From DATHWB01 sp040880725 (GTDB lineage: Bacteria > Actinomycetota > Acidimicrobiia > Spongiisociales > ZC4RG35): DNA of 64,000 bases. The position numbers and the translations under genes are program-made. Under the pieces are notes generated by a model, which saw only the letters and a program-made list of their open reading frames with translations, did no database searches and had not been told where the DNA came from. Of this stretch, positions 42,899 to 52,473 are shown in pieces; position 1 is the first letter of the stretch, and each line of letters begins with the position of its first letter. The DNA lies in contig JBBDHV010000040.1 in NCBI GenBank assembly GCA_040880725.1, forward strand, positions 27,899-91,898. The letters are read 5' to 3'.

Positions 42899-44482
42899 CT
42901 ACAGGAACGCACCGGGGCGTAACCCAGTGTGGTTGCCATCCATGACGACCGTCTCGCCGGCGACGATCACCGATCGAATCCCGTCCGAGAAACGATGGGG
43001 ATCAGCGAAGGTCGCCGTGTCGACAATGGTCTTCGGGTCGAAGACCACGAGATCCGCGACGTACCCGGGTGCGACGACACCCCGGTCGGAGAAACCAAAC
43101 CACTCGGCAGGCTTCTGCGTCGCCTTGTGGACAGCCTGCTCGAGCGACAGAACCTGTTGATCTCTGACGTAGGGGCCAAGCACTCGTGGATAGCACCCGT
43201 ATGAGCGCGGATGGGGCTTGCCCTGCCCGCTCGGGCCCTCGGGGTCCAACGCCCGCCCGTCCGATCCAATCATCGTGAGAGGATGACGGAGCGCCGCGAC
43301 CACGTCGTCCTCGGAACGGCCGAACGCCACCATCGATGCCGTCACACCGGACGACTCGACAAGCCGAACCACCACCTCGGCAGGCGCGAGGTTCCAGAGT
43401 TTCGAGATCTCGGCGACCGACTTGCCGACCACCTCCTCGGGAACCTCGCCCGACGAGATCGTGATATCGCCCCAGGTGTCCTTGCGGCTTCCGCCGCCCA
43501 CCTCCTCGAGGACGCGAGCACGCGCACCCGGATCGCTCAACCTTTGCAACTGCGCCGTCCGTCCACCTTCCAGCAACCAGTCGGGCAACAGCTGGGTCAG
43601 GTTGCCGCTTCCCGCTACATACGGGTACACGTCCACTCCGACCCGGCTTCCGGCGGCCACGGCATCATCGATCATCGCCAGCGCGTCACTGACGGCGCCC
43701 CAGTTGTTCCTGCCGATCACGGCGAGATGAGAAACCTGCACCCGGCATCCGGTGAGTCGAGCGACATCGAGGACTTCTGACACTGCATCGAGAAGATGAT
43801 CGGTGTAGTCGCGCATGTGAAAGGAAAAGATCTTGTCGTGGTCCGCCGCCACCTCGCCCAATGCCACGAGCTCGTCCGGCGTTGCCGAAGTCATTGGGGC
43901 GAGACTGAGCCCCGTTGACAGTCCACACGCCCCCTGAGCAAGCGCCCTGTCTGCGATGCGCTGCATCGCAGTCAGTTCAGAAGCCGTCGCAGGGCGGGCG
44001 TCGTACCCGACGACCGCCACTCGAATCGGCAGGTGGCCGGCCAGCAGGGCGACGTTCATCGACACTCCGCCACGGTTGACGCGCTCGCGGTACTCGACCA
44101 CATCCCGCCAATCCCAGGTCACCGACGGGTCGACGTCCCCGGTGGCCATCGCCACGCGATACGTGGCGACGTCAGCCTCGGGAGACAGCGGTGCGGCAGA
44201 GAGCCCACAGTTCCCCATGACTTCGGTGGTCACACCCTGACGGATCTTGCTCGGAACCATCGGCGCACTGAGGACGGCCAGATCGGAGTGGCCGTGAATG
44301 TCGACGAATCCCGGAGCCACAACGGATCCGGATGCATCGATGATTGTATTGGAGTCCTGCCCGGCGTCCGAGGTTCCGACGAAGACGATACGACTGCCCC
44401 TCACCCCGACATCCGCGCGATGCGTAGCTGCTCCGGTGCCGTCAACGACGGAGCCACCCCGGATGAGGAGATCGAACGGCAC
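42899..44482 (-). CDS. N-acyl-D-amino-acid deacylase-family amidohydrolase (first)
   Basis: A 527-residue amidohydrolase of the D-aminoacylase type, which removes acyl groups from N-acyl-D-amino acids. The zinc site is visible: HGHSD near residue 65, GNCG, FHMRDY and SHL, with the catalytic Asp in IGSDG. GTG start at 44482, 14 bases after the OppF-like stop, so it is the last gene of the peptide-transporter run. A paralogue is at 52474. The transporter followed by deacylase suggests imported N-acylated amino acids or peptides as substrate. Confidence 0.9.
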   Translation of the reverse strand: MPFDLLIRGGSVVDGTGAATHRADVGVRGSRIVFVGTSDAGQDSNTIIDASGSVVAPGFVDIHGHSDLAVLSAPMVPSKIRQGVTTEVMGNCGLSAAPLSPEADVATYRVAMATGDVDPSVTWDWRDVVEYRERVNRGGVSMNVALLAGHLPIRVAVVGYDARPATASELTAMQRIADRALAQGACGLSTGLSLAPMTSATPDELVALGEVAADHDKIFSFHMRDYTDHLLDAVSEVLDVARLTGCRVQVSHLAVIGRNNWGAVSDALAMIDDAVAAGSRVGVDVYPYVAGSGNLTQLLPDWLLEGGRTAQLQRLSDPGARARVLEEVGGGSRKDTWGDITISSGEVPEEVVGKSVAEISKLWNLAPAEVVVRLVESSGVTASMVAFGRSEDDVVAALRHPLTMIGSDGRALDPEGPSGQGKPHPRSYGCYPRVLGPYVRDQQVLSLEQAVHKATQKPAEWFGFSDRGVVAPGYVADLVVFDPKTIVDTATFADPHRFSDGIRSVIVAGETVVMDGNHTGLRPGAFL

Positions 44483-44496
44483 GCCCACGGCGCGAC

Positions 44497-45516
44497 TCAA
44501 GTGGTTTCCCGACGGGCGGTGAGGATCTCGACGAGTTCCGGAAAGTGACAGGCCGCGCGATGGATTTCGCGATCGTTCCCGGCCACGCCCGCGAGGGGCG
44601 GCTCTTCGGCGGCACAGATCTCCTCGGCCTTCCAACAACGCGTCCGGAACCGACAACCCGATGGGGGGTTGGAAGGACTCGGGACCTCGCCATGCAGCAC
44701 GATCCGGTCGCCACGATCGCGCATGTCCGGGTCGGCGATCGGAACCGCGGACAGGAGCGACTGCGTGTAGGGATGCACGGCCCGGGTATAGATGTCGTCT
44801 CGTGTCCCCGTCTCCATGATCTTGCCCAGATACATGACAGCCACCCGATCACTCAGATGTCGCACCACCGACAGATCGTGGGCGATGAAGATGTACGCGA
44901 GGCCCTGCTCGTCCTGGAGCCGCTCGAGTTCATTGACGATCTGTGCCTGAATCGACACATCGAGTGCCGACACCGGCTCATCCAGGATCAGCGCCTTCGG
45001 TCCGAGTGCGAGAGCCCTGGCAATCCCGATGCGCTGACGCTGTCCTCCCGAGAACTCCCGGGCGTACCGGTTCCCGTGCTCGGGGTTGAGACCGACGACC
45101 TCCATCAACTCCGCGACGCGTGTCCTGCCGCCGTTGCGATATCGACCGTGCACTCGGAGTGGTTCGGCGATGATCTCATGCACCGTCATGCGGGCACTCA
45201 GGGATGCATAAGGGTCTTGGAACACCACCTGCAGTTTCGACCGTATCTCACGGAGCTGTCGACGCGTCCACCCGCTGATCTCGTCACCGTCGATGACGAT
45301 CCGGCCCGAGTTGGGCTTCAGCATGCGCATGATGGCGCGCCCCGTAGTCGACTTGCCACAGCCCGATTCACCGACCAACCCAAGGGTCTCCCCGGCCTGA
45401 ACAGACAAGCTGACACCGTCGACGGCATGCACTGCGCCGATCTGGCGACGGAGCGGACCCCCGAGCACCGGGAAATGGACGACCAGGTCCTCGACCTCGA
45501 TCAGGGCATCACTCAT
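44497..45516 (-). CDS. Oligopeptide/dipeptide ABC transporter ATPase (OppF/DppF type)
   Basis: A 339-residue ATPase with Walker A GESGCGKST, signature FSGGQRQRIGIARALAL and Walker B ILDEPVSALD. The C-terminal oligopeptide extension (HPYTQSLLSAVP) is followed by four Cys (GCRFRTRC, EEIC, AAC) that in DppD/DppF proteins can hold an iron-sulfur cluster. It overlaps the preceding OppD-like gene by 8 bases, and the deacylase follows. Together with the three genes upstream this forms a complete importer. Confidence 0.93.
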   Translation of the reverse strand: MSDALIEVEDLVVHFPVLGGPLRRQIGAVHAVDGVSLSVQAGETLGLVGESGCGKSTTGRAIMRMLKPNSGRIVIDGDEISGWTRRQLREIRSKLQVVFQDPYASLSARMTVHEIIAEPLRVHGRYRNGGRTRVAELMEVVGLNPEHGNRYAREFSGGQRQRIGIARALALGPKALILDEPVSALDVSIQAQIVNELERLQDEQGLAYIFIAHDLSVVRHLSDRVAVMYLGKIMETGTRDDIYTRAVHPYTQSLLSAVPIADPDMRDRGDRIVLHGEVPSPSNPPSGCRFRTRCWKAEEICAAEEPPLAGVAGNDREIHRAACHFPELVEILTARRETT

Positions 45517-46579
45517 CTCGGGACCCCTTGACGGCAGGAATGAGGACCCGTTCGACCAGCTCCGGAACCTGGTCGTGGTAGTGGCACGCCGAGCCGTGCC
45601 CCTCCCCGATCACTGCGAGCGGAGGCTCCTCGCCACGGCACACGGGGTCTCCATTACCGATTGAACACCGCGGCTCGAACGAGCAACCCGGCAGGACCTG
45701 AAGGGCGCTGGGAGGGTTTCCTGGAATTGCCGTCAGCTTCTGGCCTTGAAGTTCGACTCGGGGAAGCCCACTCAACAGACCCACCGTGTAGGGATGTCGA
45801 GGATTGTGGAAGATGGTTCGCACATCGCTGTATTCCACGACCTTGCCGGCGTACATCACCACGACTCGGTCGGCGAGTTCTGCGATCACGCCCAGGTCGT
45901 GAGTGATCAGGATCATCGCCGAGTCGGTCTCCCGCAGCGTGTCCTGGAGGACTTCGAGCACTTGCGCCTGAATCGTCACATCGAGCGCCGTCGTCGGCTC
46001 GTCGGCGATGAGGAGGTCAGGGCTGTTGGCCACGGCCATGGCGATCATCGCGCGCTGACGCATTCCGCCGGAGTACTGGTGGGGATACTCGTCGAACCGA
46101 CGCTCCGGACTCGGCACACCCACGCTCTCGAGCAACGCGATCCCACGTGCTCGGGCCTGTTCCTTGGAACAATCCGGATCATGAAGGCGAATCATCTCCG
46201 TGATCTGGGCCCCGATGGGGACCACAGGGTTGAACGACGTCATCGGATCCTGGGGGACGAGGGCGATCCTGCGCCCTCGGAACTTCCGCAGTTGGCGCTG
46301 GGACAGGGACCGCATGTCGTTTCCGTCGAAAACGACCGAGCCTGCAGTCACCTTGCCGGGCGGACGCACCAGGCCCATCACGGCTCGCACGGACACGCTC
46401 TTGCCCGATCCTGATTCGCCGACGATGCCGAGCGTCTCTCCGCGTTGGATGTCAAAGCTCACGCCGTTGACGGCGTGCACGGTCCCGTCCGGCGTCGAGA
46501 AGCGGACCTCCAGATCGTCGACGGACAACAGCGGCCGCGCATCGGAACCGACAAGTTGGCCACGTACCGCGTCAGTCAC
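45509..46579 (-). CDS. Oligopeptide/dipeptide ABC transporter ATPase (OppD/DppD type)
   Basis: A 356-residue ATPase with Walker A GESGSGKS, signature YSGGMRQRAMIAMAV, Walker B LIADEPTTALD and the C-terminal HPYTVGLLSGLPR. A Cys set (GCSFEPRC, PVC, SAC) matches the iron-sulfur site known from DppD. It is encoded before OppF and 15 bases after OppC, in the normal operon order. Confidence 0.93.
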   Translation of the reverse strand: MTDAVRGQLVGSDARPLLSVDDLEVRFSTPDGTVHAVNGVSFDIQRGETLGIVGESGSGKSVSVRAVMGLVRPPGKVTAGSVVFDGNDMRSLSQRQLRKFRGRRIALVPQDPMTSFNPVVPIGAQITEMIRLHDPDCSKEQARARGIALLESVGVPSPERRFDEYPHQYSGGMRQRAMIAMAVANSPDLLIADEPTTALDVTIQAQVLEVLQDTLRETDSAMILITHDLGVIAELADRVVVMYAGKVVEYSDVRTIFHNPRHPYTVGLLSGLPRVELQGQKLTAIPGNPPSALQVLPGCSFEPRCSIGNGDPVCRGEEPPLAVIGEGHGSACHYHDQVPELVERVLIPAVKGSRDE

Positions 46580-46594
46580 AGAACCTCCTCGACG

Positions 46595-47545
46595 TCATGT
46601 CTGATTCGGGTCGACGGCGTCACGCAGTCCATCCCCCACGAAGTTCACGGCAAGAACTGTGAGCGCGATGAGCGATCCCGGGGACAACCACAGCCAGGGC
46701 ATACGGCTGAGAATCGTGAGGCTCTGAGCTTCGGTCAGCATGTTCCCCCAACTCGCAGTGGGAGGCTGCACGCCATAGCCGAGGAACGACAACGCCGACT
46801 CGACGAGGATGGCCTGGGCAACGAGCAACGTCACGACGACCGCGAGGGGCGGGAGCACCGCGGGAACGATATGCCGGACCATGACGCGAAACTCGGAGGA
46901 TCCGATCGCCCGCGCCGCTTCCACGAACTCGCGCTCGCGCAGAGAGAGCGTCAACCCGCGCGCGATTCGGCTGGCGGTTGGCCATTCGAACAACGCGAGA
47001 GCGAGGATGATCGTTCTCAAACTCGGTCCGAAGAGGCCCGCGAAGACGATCACGATCACCAGCGACGGAAAGGAAAGGACGACGTCGGCCGTGCGCATGA
47101 TGATGCTGTCGACCCGTCCCCCCACCATGCCTGCGACAGAACCGAGGATCAGACCGACGAGACCGGCTCCCAGAGCTGCAGCAAGCCCGACGCTCAACGA
47201 CACACGGCCGGCATAGAGCAACCGCGTGAGAACGTCCCGGCCCGACGAGTCGGTGCCGAGCAGGTGCTCGGCGCTCGGCGGATTGCGATAGGCCTGAAGG
47301 TTCACTTCCTGCGGGGTATACGGCGTCAACCAGGGCGCGAACGTTGCAAGCACGACGAGCAGCAGAATGAACACGGCTCCGAAGACTGCCAATCGATTGC
47401 TCGTGAACCGCCGGAGAGCGAGGCGCCCGGGTGAGCGACGCTGGATCTGAGCCGGAGCCTGTACGCCGGTATCGGAACTGCCAGCCAACACGGACTTGCC
47501 GTCAGGCTCCGGTAGCCCGGGCGGTCTGACCTCGTGATCACTCAT
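46595..47545 (-). CDS. Oligopeptide/dipeptide ABC transporter permease (OppC/DppC type)
   Basis: A 316-residue membrane permease. A polar N-terminus with a Pro-rich stretch is followed by the OppC N-terminal helix (FGAVFILLLVVLATFAPWL) and the core permease helices. The EAA loop, EAARAIGSSEFRVMVRHIVPA, contacts the ATPases. The first bases overlap the end of oppB by four (GTGA-like). The order oppB, oppC, oppD, oppF is standard. Confidence 0.92.
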   Translation of the reverse strand: MSDHEVRPPGLPEPDGKSVLAGSSDTGVQAPAQIQRRSPGRLALRRFTSNRLAVFGAVFILLLVVLATFAPWLTPYTPQEVNLQAYRNPPSAEHLLGTDSSGRDVLTRLLYAGRVSLSVGLAAALGAGLVGLILGSVAGMVGGRVDSIIMRTADVVLSFPSLVIVIVFAGLFGPSLRTIILALALFEWPTASRIARGLTLSLREREFVEAARAIGSSEFRVMVRHIVPAVLPPLAVVVTLLVAQAILVESALSFLGYGVQPPTASWGNMLTEAQSLTILSRMPWLWLSPGSLIALTVLAVNFVGDGLRDAVDPNQT

Positions 47546-48489
47546 CGGAGTCGGATCCGGGGATCGGTGACGGCATACAAGAGATCTGCGATCAGGTTGA
47601 AGATCACGACCAACAGACCCACGAACATCGTGAACGCGATGATGACGGGATAGTCACGCTGGCCGATCGAACTCAGCACGAGCCTGCCCATTCCGGGCCA
47701 AGCGAAGATCTGTTCGAGCACGACGGCTCCGGCGAGGAGTTGGGGGATGTAGATGGCAATGACCGTGATAAGAGGAACAAGCGAGTTGCGCAATGCGTGC
47801 CGCACTACCACCCGCGTCTGGGACGCACCCTTGGCGATTGCTGTCTCGACATAGTCTTTGTTCAACTCATCGAGCAGACCGCTACGAACGTATCTGACCA
47901 GTGGGCCGGAGAGACCGAAGCCGAGGATGCCGGCGGGCATGATCAGATGGCGGATGCTCTCCCCGAATCCTCCTGAGCCCATCCCGGACGTAGGCAACCA
48001 TCCGAGCGTCAGACCGAAGACGAATATGGCCGCCAGGCCAAGGAAGAAGTTCGGGATGGAAATCGCCGAGAGGCTGACCACTGCAGTCGCGTAGTCGGCC
48101 GATGTGTTCTTGCGGAGGGCGGCGATGATGCCCAATGGAATGGCGATGATCAAGCCGATGGCGATACCGGTGCCCATCAACCGGACGGTGGGCATGATCC
48201 GCTCGACGACCAACCCCAAGACGGGGCGGCGACTGACGAACGAGAATCCGAGGTCGCCTTGCAGTACCTCGCCTGCCCAGGCGAGGTACTGCACTGGAAC
48301 CGGCTTGTCGAGGCCGAGCTCAGCTCTTCTCCGGTCGACGTAGGTGCTGTCCGATGCTGCGATCTCGGGATCGAGTTGCATCATCACCGGGTCGCCAGGG
48401 GCGAGGCGGACGAGGACGAAGATGCCGATGGAGATGAGGATCAGAACTGGCACAACTGCCAGCGCTCTCCTCACGAAATAGCTCACCAC
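47542..48489 (-). CDS. Oligopeptide/dipeptide ABC transporter permease (OppB/DppB type)
   Basis: A 315-residue permease with six membrane helices, the N-terminal helix typical of OppB (AVVPVLILISIGIFVLVRL) and the EAA loop ETAIAKGASQTRVVVRHALRN. Two GTG codons stand in tandem at 48489 and 48486; either can start it. It follows oppA after 65 bases, where a weak short hairpin (CCTGG/CCAGG, 48514-48529) may set the ratio of binding protein to permease. Confidence 0.92.
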   Translation of the reverse strand: MVSYFVRRALAVVPVLILISIGIFVLVRLAPGDPVMMQLDPEIAASDSTYVDRRRAELGLDKPVPVQYLAWAGEVLQGDLGFSFVSRRPVLGLVVERIMPTVRLMGTGIAIGLIIAIPLGIIAALRKNTSADYATAVVSLSAISIPNFFLGLAAIFVFGLTLGWLPTSGMGSGGFGESIRHLIMPAGILGFGLSGPLVRYVRSGLLDELNKDYVETAIAKGASQTRVVVRHALRNSLVPLITVIAIYIPQLLAGAVVLEQIFAWPGMGRLVLSSIGQRDYPVIIAFTMFVGLLVVIFNLIADLLYAVTDPRIRLR

Positions 48490-48554
48490 GGCTTCTTCAT
48501 CCCGCCGCCTTCCCCTGGCTCAGACCAGGTGACACGTACTGACGTATCGAACTC

Positions 48555-50252
48555 CTACTCCGAGAGCGTCCACTCGTGGGCGTTGACGAATCCCTCGGTG
48601 AAGTTGCCGTGGGCCTCGAAACCCTCGAGCCGATCGCTGTGTGCCCAGATCGTATTGTTGTTGTACAGCCAGATGTACGGAACAAGATCGTTCAATTGAC
48701 GTGAGATCTCGTGGTACATCTCTTGGCGCTCATCGAAGTCCGCAGTCGCGTCTGCTTCCCGCCACAGTGCGAGAAGATCTTCCACACCGTCCTGCGCACA
48801 CCAGCCCGGACCGGTCCACGAGGGATCGTCGCAGTTTGTGACCAGATACAAGGGATGCGGATCCACGCTGTAGTCGCCGCCTCCGAACAGTGTGAAGTCG
48901 TAAGTACCGTCGTCGCGCTTGGCGATGAGCTCCGACACTTCGACGTTCACGATCTCGGTCGTGATCCCGACGGCGTTCCACTGCTCCTGGATGATCGGTA
49001 CTGCTGCATCCCTGTCACGCGTACCGGGAATCCACTGGATCTCCACGGTCGTGGCGGGATCCCAGCCCGCCTCGTCGAGGAGCTCCCTCGCCCGATCAGG
49101 ATCGTACGGGTACTCGTTCAGACCGTCAGGCAGTGCCCACGGGGTGTAATACCCGACAGTCACCATGTCGCCGTAACCCTCGAGGAGCACGTCAACCAGT
49201 CCTTGCCTGTCGATGGCGTGCATCATCGCCTGCCGAACCCGCTTGTCCTGGAACTGTTCCTTGCCGTGGTTGATCGACATCCGGATACTGCCGGTCCCCT
49301 GCGCCGGCTCGATCACAACGTCGTCAAAGCCCTCGACGAGTTCAATATCGCTCGCGCTGATGAAGGCCAGATCGAGTTCTCCGGTTCCAAGCTGCGCCGT
49401 TGCGACGTCTCCATCAAGCGGGAGCAGCGTGAGCGTCTCGATATCCGGAGCACCGAGGTGATAGTCCGAATTCGCCTCGAGCACGACCCGCTGGTCGACG
49501 ACGTACTCGACGAAGTTGTACGGCCCGTACCCGACCGTCGGCTCCAGGAAGAACGCGTGATCGGCAAGGTCTTCGATCGGGACGTCACCGAGGACGTGTT
49601 CGGGGAGCGTGTAGACCGATTGGGCGGCGATGGTCGTGAGGAATCCCACGTTCGGCGCCGACAGTTCAATCTCGAAGGTCGTGTCGTCGATGACTCGGTA
49701 ACCGGTGATCTCGTCCGCCGTGCCTTCTGCGTATTCGGGCTGACCCAGCACGCTGGAGAAGCGGCCCGCCGAACCGGTGACGTTGGGGTTCGCCAGCAGC
49801 TCCAGGCTGAACTTGACGTCGTTCGCCGTGAGCGGGGTGCCGTCGTTCCAGGTCAGGCCGTCGTAGAGGTTGAACGTGAAGGTCGTTCCGTCCTCGGAGA
49901 TCTCCCAGCTCTCGGCGAGACGGCCCTCGAACTCGAAGTCGGCGTTGTTGACGATCAGCTTCTGATAGAGGAGATCCATCACCTGCTGATCCGGCCCGTG
50001 GAATGGGAGGAAGGGGTTCCACGCAGACGGTGCCTGGTAGAGGAACACATTGAGGTTCTCCGCGTCTCCGCCTGTGTCGTCCGCGGCCGTCGTCGTCGTT
50101 GTGTCATCCCCGGAGTCGGCCGCTGTCGTGGTCGTCGTGTCGCCTCCGCTGGTCGTATCCGTGTCGTCCTCGCCCGAGGACGAGCAGGCCGCCAGCACCA
50201 GCATCATCGCCATGAGTAGGGCGAGCCAGTTCTTTCTCCGTAGTGCGTCCAC
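48555..50252 (-). CDS. Oligopeptide/dipeptide ABC transporter substrate-binding lipoprotein (OppA/DppA type)
   Basis: A 565-residue family 5 solute-binding protein. The lipoprotein signal ends in LAAC with Cys23. A mature linker of two Asp/Thr-rich repeats (TTTTTAADSGDD, TTTTTAADDTGGD) precedes the binding domain, where WNDGTPLTANDVKFSLELL and RQAMMHAIDRQGLVDVLLEG are family signatures. GTG start at 50252 has a perfect AGGAGGA site. It is the first gene of the minus-strand operon, with a promoter candidate at 50364-50393. Confidence 0.93.
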   Translation of the reverse strand: MDALRRKNWLALLMAMMLVLAACSSSGEDDTDTTSGGDTTTTTAADSGDDTTTTTAADDTGGDAENLNVFLYQAPSAWNPFLPFHGPDQQVMDLLYQKLIVNNADFEFEGRLAESWEISEDGTTFTFNLYDGLTWNDGTPLTANDVKFSLELLANPNVTGSAGRFSSVLGQPEYAEGTADEITGYRVIDDTTFEIELSAPNVGFLTTIAAQSVYTLPEHVLGDVPIEDLADHAFFLEPTVGYGPYNFVEYVVDQRVVLEANSDYHLGAPDIETLTLLPLDGDVATAQLGTGELDLAFISASDIELVEGFDDVVIEPAQGTGSIRMSINHGKEQFQDKRVRQAMMHAIDRQGLVDVLLEGYGDMVTVGYYTPWALPDGLNEYPYDPDRARELLDEAGWDPATTVEIQWIPGTRDRDAAVPIIQEQWNAVGITTEIVNVEVSELIAKRDDGTYDFTLFGGGDYSVDPHPLYLVTNCDDPSWTGPGWCAQDGVEDLLALWREADATADFDERQEMYHEISRQLNDLVPYIWLYNNNTIWAHSDRLEGFEAHGNFTEGFVNAHEWTLSE

Positions 50253-50363
50253 TTGGGTTCCTCCTGTTGGACTCGACGTGGCCCGCCGGGAGGCGAACCA
50301 TGATGCTTCTACTGCTCGACCGTCTGCTCCGATAGCACATCAGGACGATGGGAAGCGACGGCC

Positions 50364-50393
50364 AATCTATGGAGGGCTCCGGCTGAGTGTCAA
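50364..50393 (-). promoter_or_regulatory. Candidate sigma-70-type promoter of the opp operon
   Basis: On the minus strand TTGACA (50393-50388), an 18-base spacer and TAGATT (50369-50364) fit a primary-sigma promoter, 112 bases upstream of the oppA start. The -35 box is perfect and the -10 box four of six. It lies in a 281-base gap between the divergent oppA and Gfo/Idh genes, which otherwise shows no gene. Confidence 0.45.
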
Positions 50394-50533
50394 ATATCTT
50401 TTGTGTTGCCATTCAACTGTTCGGCGACCCTGCTTGGATGCCGTGACGGGGCGAATCCACCTCGCTCACAGCGTTCCACCTCCGACCATAGGATGACCCG
50501 CCATACGAGGGTCGCCGCCCAACGAGAGAAGCG

Positions 50534-51415
50534 ATGGAAGACTCACCCCAATCCGACCCGACGACGACAGCCGAGGGAGCGACCGGGGTCGTCGTGATCG
50601 ACGCCGGCGGATTCGCCCAGCCTTACCTTCGGGCTCTCACGAACCTCGCTCGGGTGAGGGTGATCGGGTTCCTCGATCTGTCCAACGCCAATGGGGATGC
50701 TGCTGGCGCGACCGTTGACCTCCGGTCGACCGATCCGAGGATCGCAACCGAATGGGACGGTGTCGACGCGTTCGTGCACTGCGGCCGACTGGCCGGCGAC
50801 CCCGAATCCGTCGCCGTGGTCGCCGCCTCGGGCAAACCGTTGTTTGTCGACTCGCGGGCCGGTCGACGCCGAGCCGACGCACAGACCGTGCGGACCTGCA
50901 TAGAAGCAGGCGAGATCGGACGCGTGGTATTTGCCCGATTCGCTGCCGGTGGGGAACATTTCGCCTGGCAGCAGCAAGCCCATGTGCTCGACATGCTCGG
51001 TTGGTGGATCGGCGAGGAACCCGACACGGTGTATGCCCAGCGGAACCACGACCACGAGTCAGTGACCGTTCGGTACGTCGACGGAGCCACAGCAGTGTGC
51101 GACATCAGTTCCGCAGGCCCGTCCTATCGGGAGGTCGCCCTAATCGGAGAATCGGCATCGATGTCTCTGACCTGGGCGGACCACAGCAGCGTATTGCTTT
51201 CCAACGGAGCCGCGCCGCAGTACCTCCATGGCTCACCGCCGCTCGATGCGGTCCTCGACGCGTGGTTGGACGACGTGAGAACCGGCACGGCGCCCATCAT
51301 CGACGCGTCAGAACTCGAGGCCGCCGTGGCACTCGACGGGGCCATCGAGCTTTCATTCGCGTCCGGCCAGGCCGCGAAGGTGAAGGCACCGCAGGACGAC
51401 GGGAGCCGGGCGTGA
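50534..51415 (+). CDS. Degenerate Gfo/Idh/MocA-like protein
   Basis: A 293-residue protein resembling Gfo/Idh/MocA oxidoreductases but short and altered. The glycine-rich nucleotide loop is reduced to VIDAGGFAQPYLRAL (about residues 21-35), and the usual EKP signature after strand 4 is replaced by KPLFVDSRAG (101-110), so the catalytic lysine is missing. The C-terminal half keeps the family fold (EVALIGESASMSLTW). The start has a weak GAGAAG site. It overlaps by four bases with a complete Gfo/Idh gene, so it may serve as a partner subunit. Confidence 0.7.
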   Translation: MEDSPQSDPTTTAEGATGVVVIDAGGFAQPYLRALTNLARVRVIGFLDLSNANGDAAGATVDLRSTDPRIATEWDGVDAFVHCGRLAGDPESVAVVAASGKPLFVDSRAGRRRADAQTVRTCIEAGEIGRVVFARFAAGGEHFAWQQQAHVLDMLGWWIGEEPDTVYAQRNHDHESVTVRYVDGATAVCDISSAGPSYREVALIGESASMSLTWADHSSVLLSNGAAPQYLHGSPPLDAVLDAWLDDVRTGTAPIIDASELEAAVALDGAIELSFASGQAAKVKAPQDDGSRA

Positions 51416-52452
51416 CAGCGCCTGCCAAGCCGCTCGGCGTGCTCCTGGTCGGGTACGACGGTGCCGGGATCCAGAATCACCAATTCGACATGTACGAGCC
51501 GTCGTTCGTCGGGCACCCCGTATTCTCGGTGGTGGGCGTTACAGACGATCCATTCGCACAATCGTCACGCACTGCCCGCAGCCGCGATGCCGCACAACGG
51601 CTCGGCGTGCCGTACTTCGAAGACATCGAGGCGGCGATTCAGCTGCCGTACGTGGACGTCCTGAGCGTGTGCGTCGCCTTCGAACGTCGGGTGGCGGTGA
51701 TCGAACTGGCGGCGAGCCACCACAAGCACGTGCTCGTCGACAAGCCGATGGCGCTCACCTTGGAGGACGTCGATCGGATCATCGAGGTGACCGGTGAGTC
51801 GGGAATCGTCTGCGTCCCCGCGCACCACCATCGGTTCAAGGACTCGATCCGCGACGCCACCCGAACGTTGGCCGAAGGGCGGCTCGGCACACTCCGAGCA
51901 GTGCACGCCGACTTTCTCGTCGCACGGGGTGCCACCCGCGCCACATCCGACGACCCGACCGTCTGGCCGCTGGGCGAGCTGATGAACTTCGCTCTGTACC
52001 CGATCGACACCATCCGACACATGACCGGCCTGGAGGTCGAGCGGGTGCACGCCACGCGCGGCGGGTTCTTCTACGGAGGTCCCGACGACGAAGACTTCGG
52101 CGTCCTCACACTGACGCTCGAAGATGGTGTGATCGCCACCGTGTCGGTCGGCCGCGTCCCGCTGACCGGCCACCTCGCAGGAGGGGAGCACCGTTACCGG
52201 CTGGTCGGATCCGCCGGTCTGCTCCTGGTAGACGCCCAGGAAACGATCGGTGTCCTACACGGACGCGATCGCGCCCGACGGGTTCCTTCGGCAGTGGTCA
52301 CCAACTCGGTGATGGGACTCCTCGACGAGATCGCTCGTGCCGTCCACTCCGCCTCGGTGGCGGTCCTGGGGGCCGTCGACGCCCGGTCACCGCTGGCGGT
52401 GACACTGGCAGCGAGACAGTCCGCGGACTCGGGCACCGTTCTCGATCTCTGA
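51412..52452 (+). CDS. Gfo/Idh/MocA-family oxidoreductase
   Basis: A 346-residue NAD(P)-dependent dehydrogenase. The N-terminal Rossmann start LLVGYDGAG is followed by the DKP signature VDKPMAL, and the C-terminal domain includes GVIATVSVGRVPLTGHL and RLVGSAGLLLVD. Substrates in the family are sugars, inositol and related polyols, and some amino sugars. GTG at 51412 overlaps the stop of the degenerate Gfo/Idh gene (GTGA). The pair form the plus-strand side of the opp intergenic region. Confidence 0.9.
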   Translation: MTAPAKPLGVLLVGYDGAGIQNHQFDMYEPSFVGHPVFSVVGVTDDPFAQSSRTARSRDAAQRLGVPYFEDIEAAIQLPYVDVLSVCVAFERRVAVIELAASHHKHVLVDKPMALTLEDVDRIIEVTGESGIVCVPAHHHRFKDSIRDATRTLAEGRLGTLRAVHADFLVARGATRATSDDPTVWPLGELMNFALYPIDTIRHMTGLEVERVHATRGGFFYGGPDDEDFGVLTLTLEDGVIATVSVGRVPLTGHLAGGEHRYRLVGSAGLLLVDAQETIGVLHGRDRARRVPSAVVTNSVMGLLDEIARAVHSASVAVLGAVDARSPLAVTLAARQSADSGTVLDL

Positions 52453-52473
52453 GGCGGCCACATCCTCATGGCA

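Noticed and set aside
50752..52452. Start of the second Gfo/Idh gene at 50752
   Set aside because: The extra N-terminal part is an Arg-rich shadow of the first Gfo/Idh gene; GTG 51412 overlaps its stop by four bases and starts the Rossmann fold.
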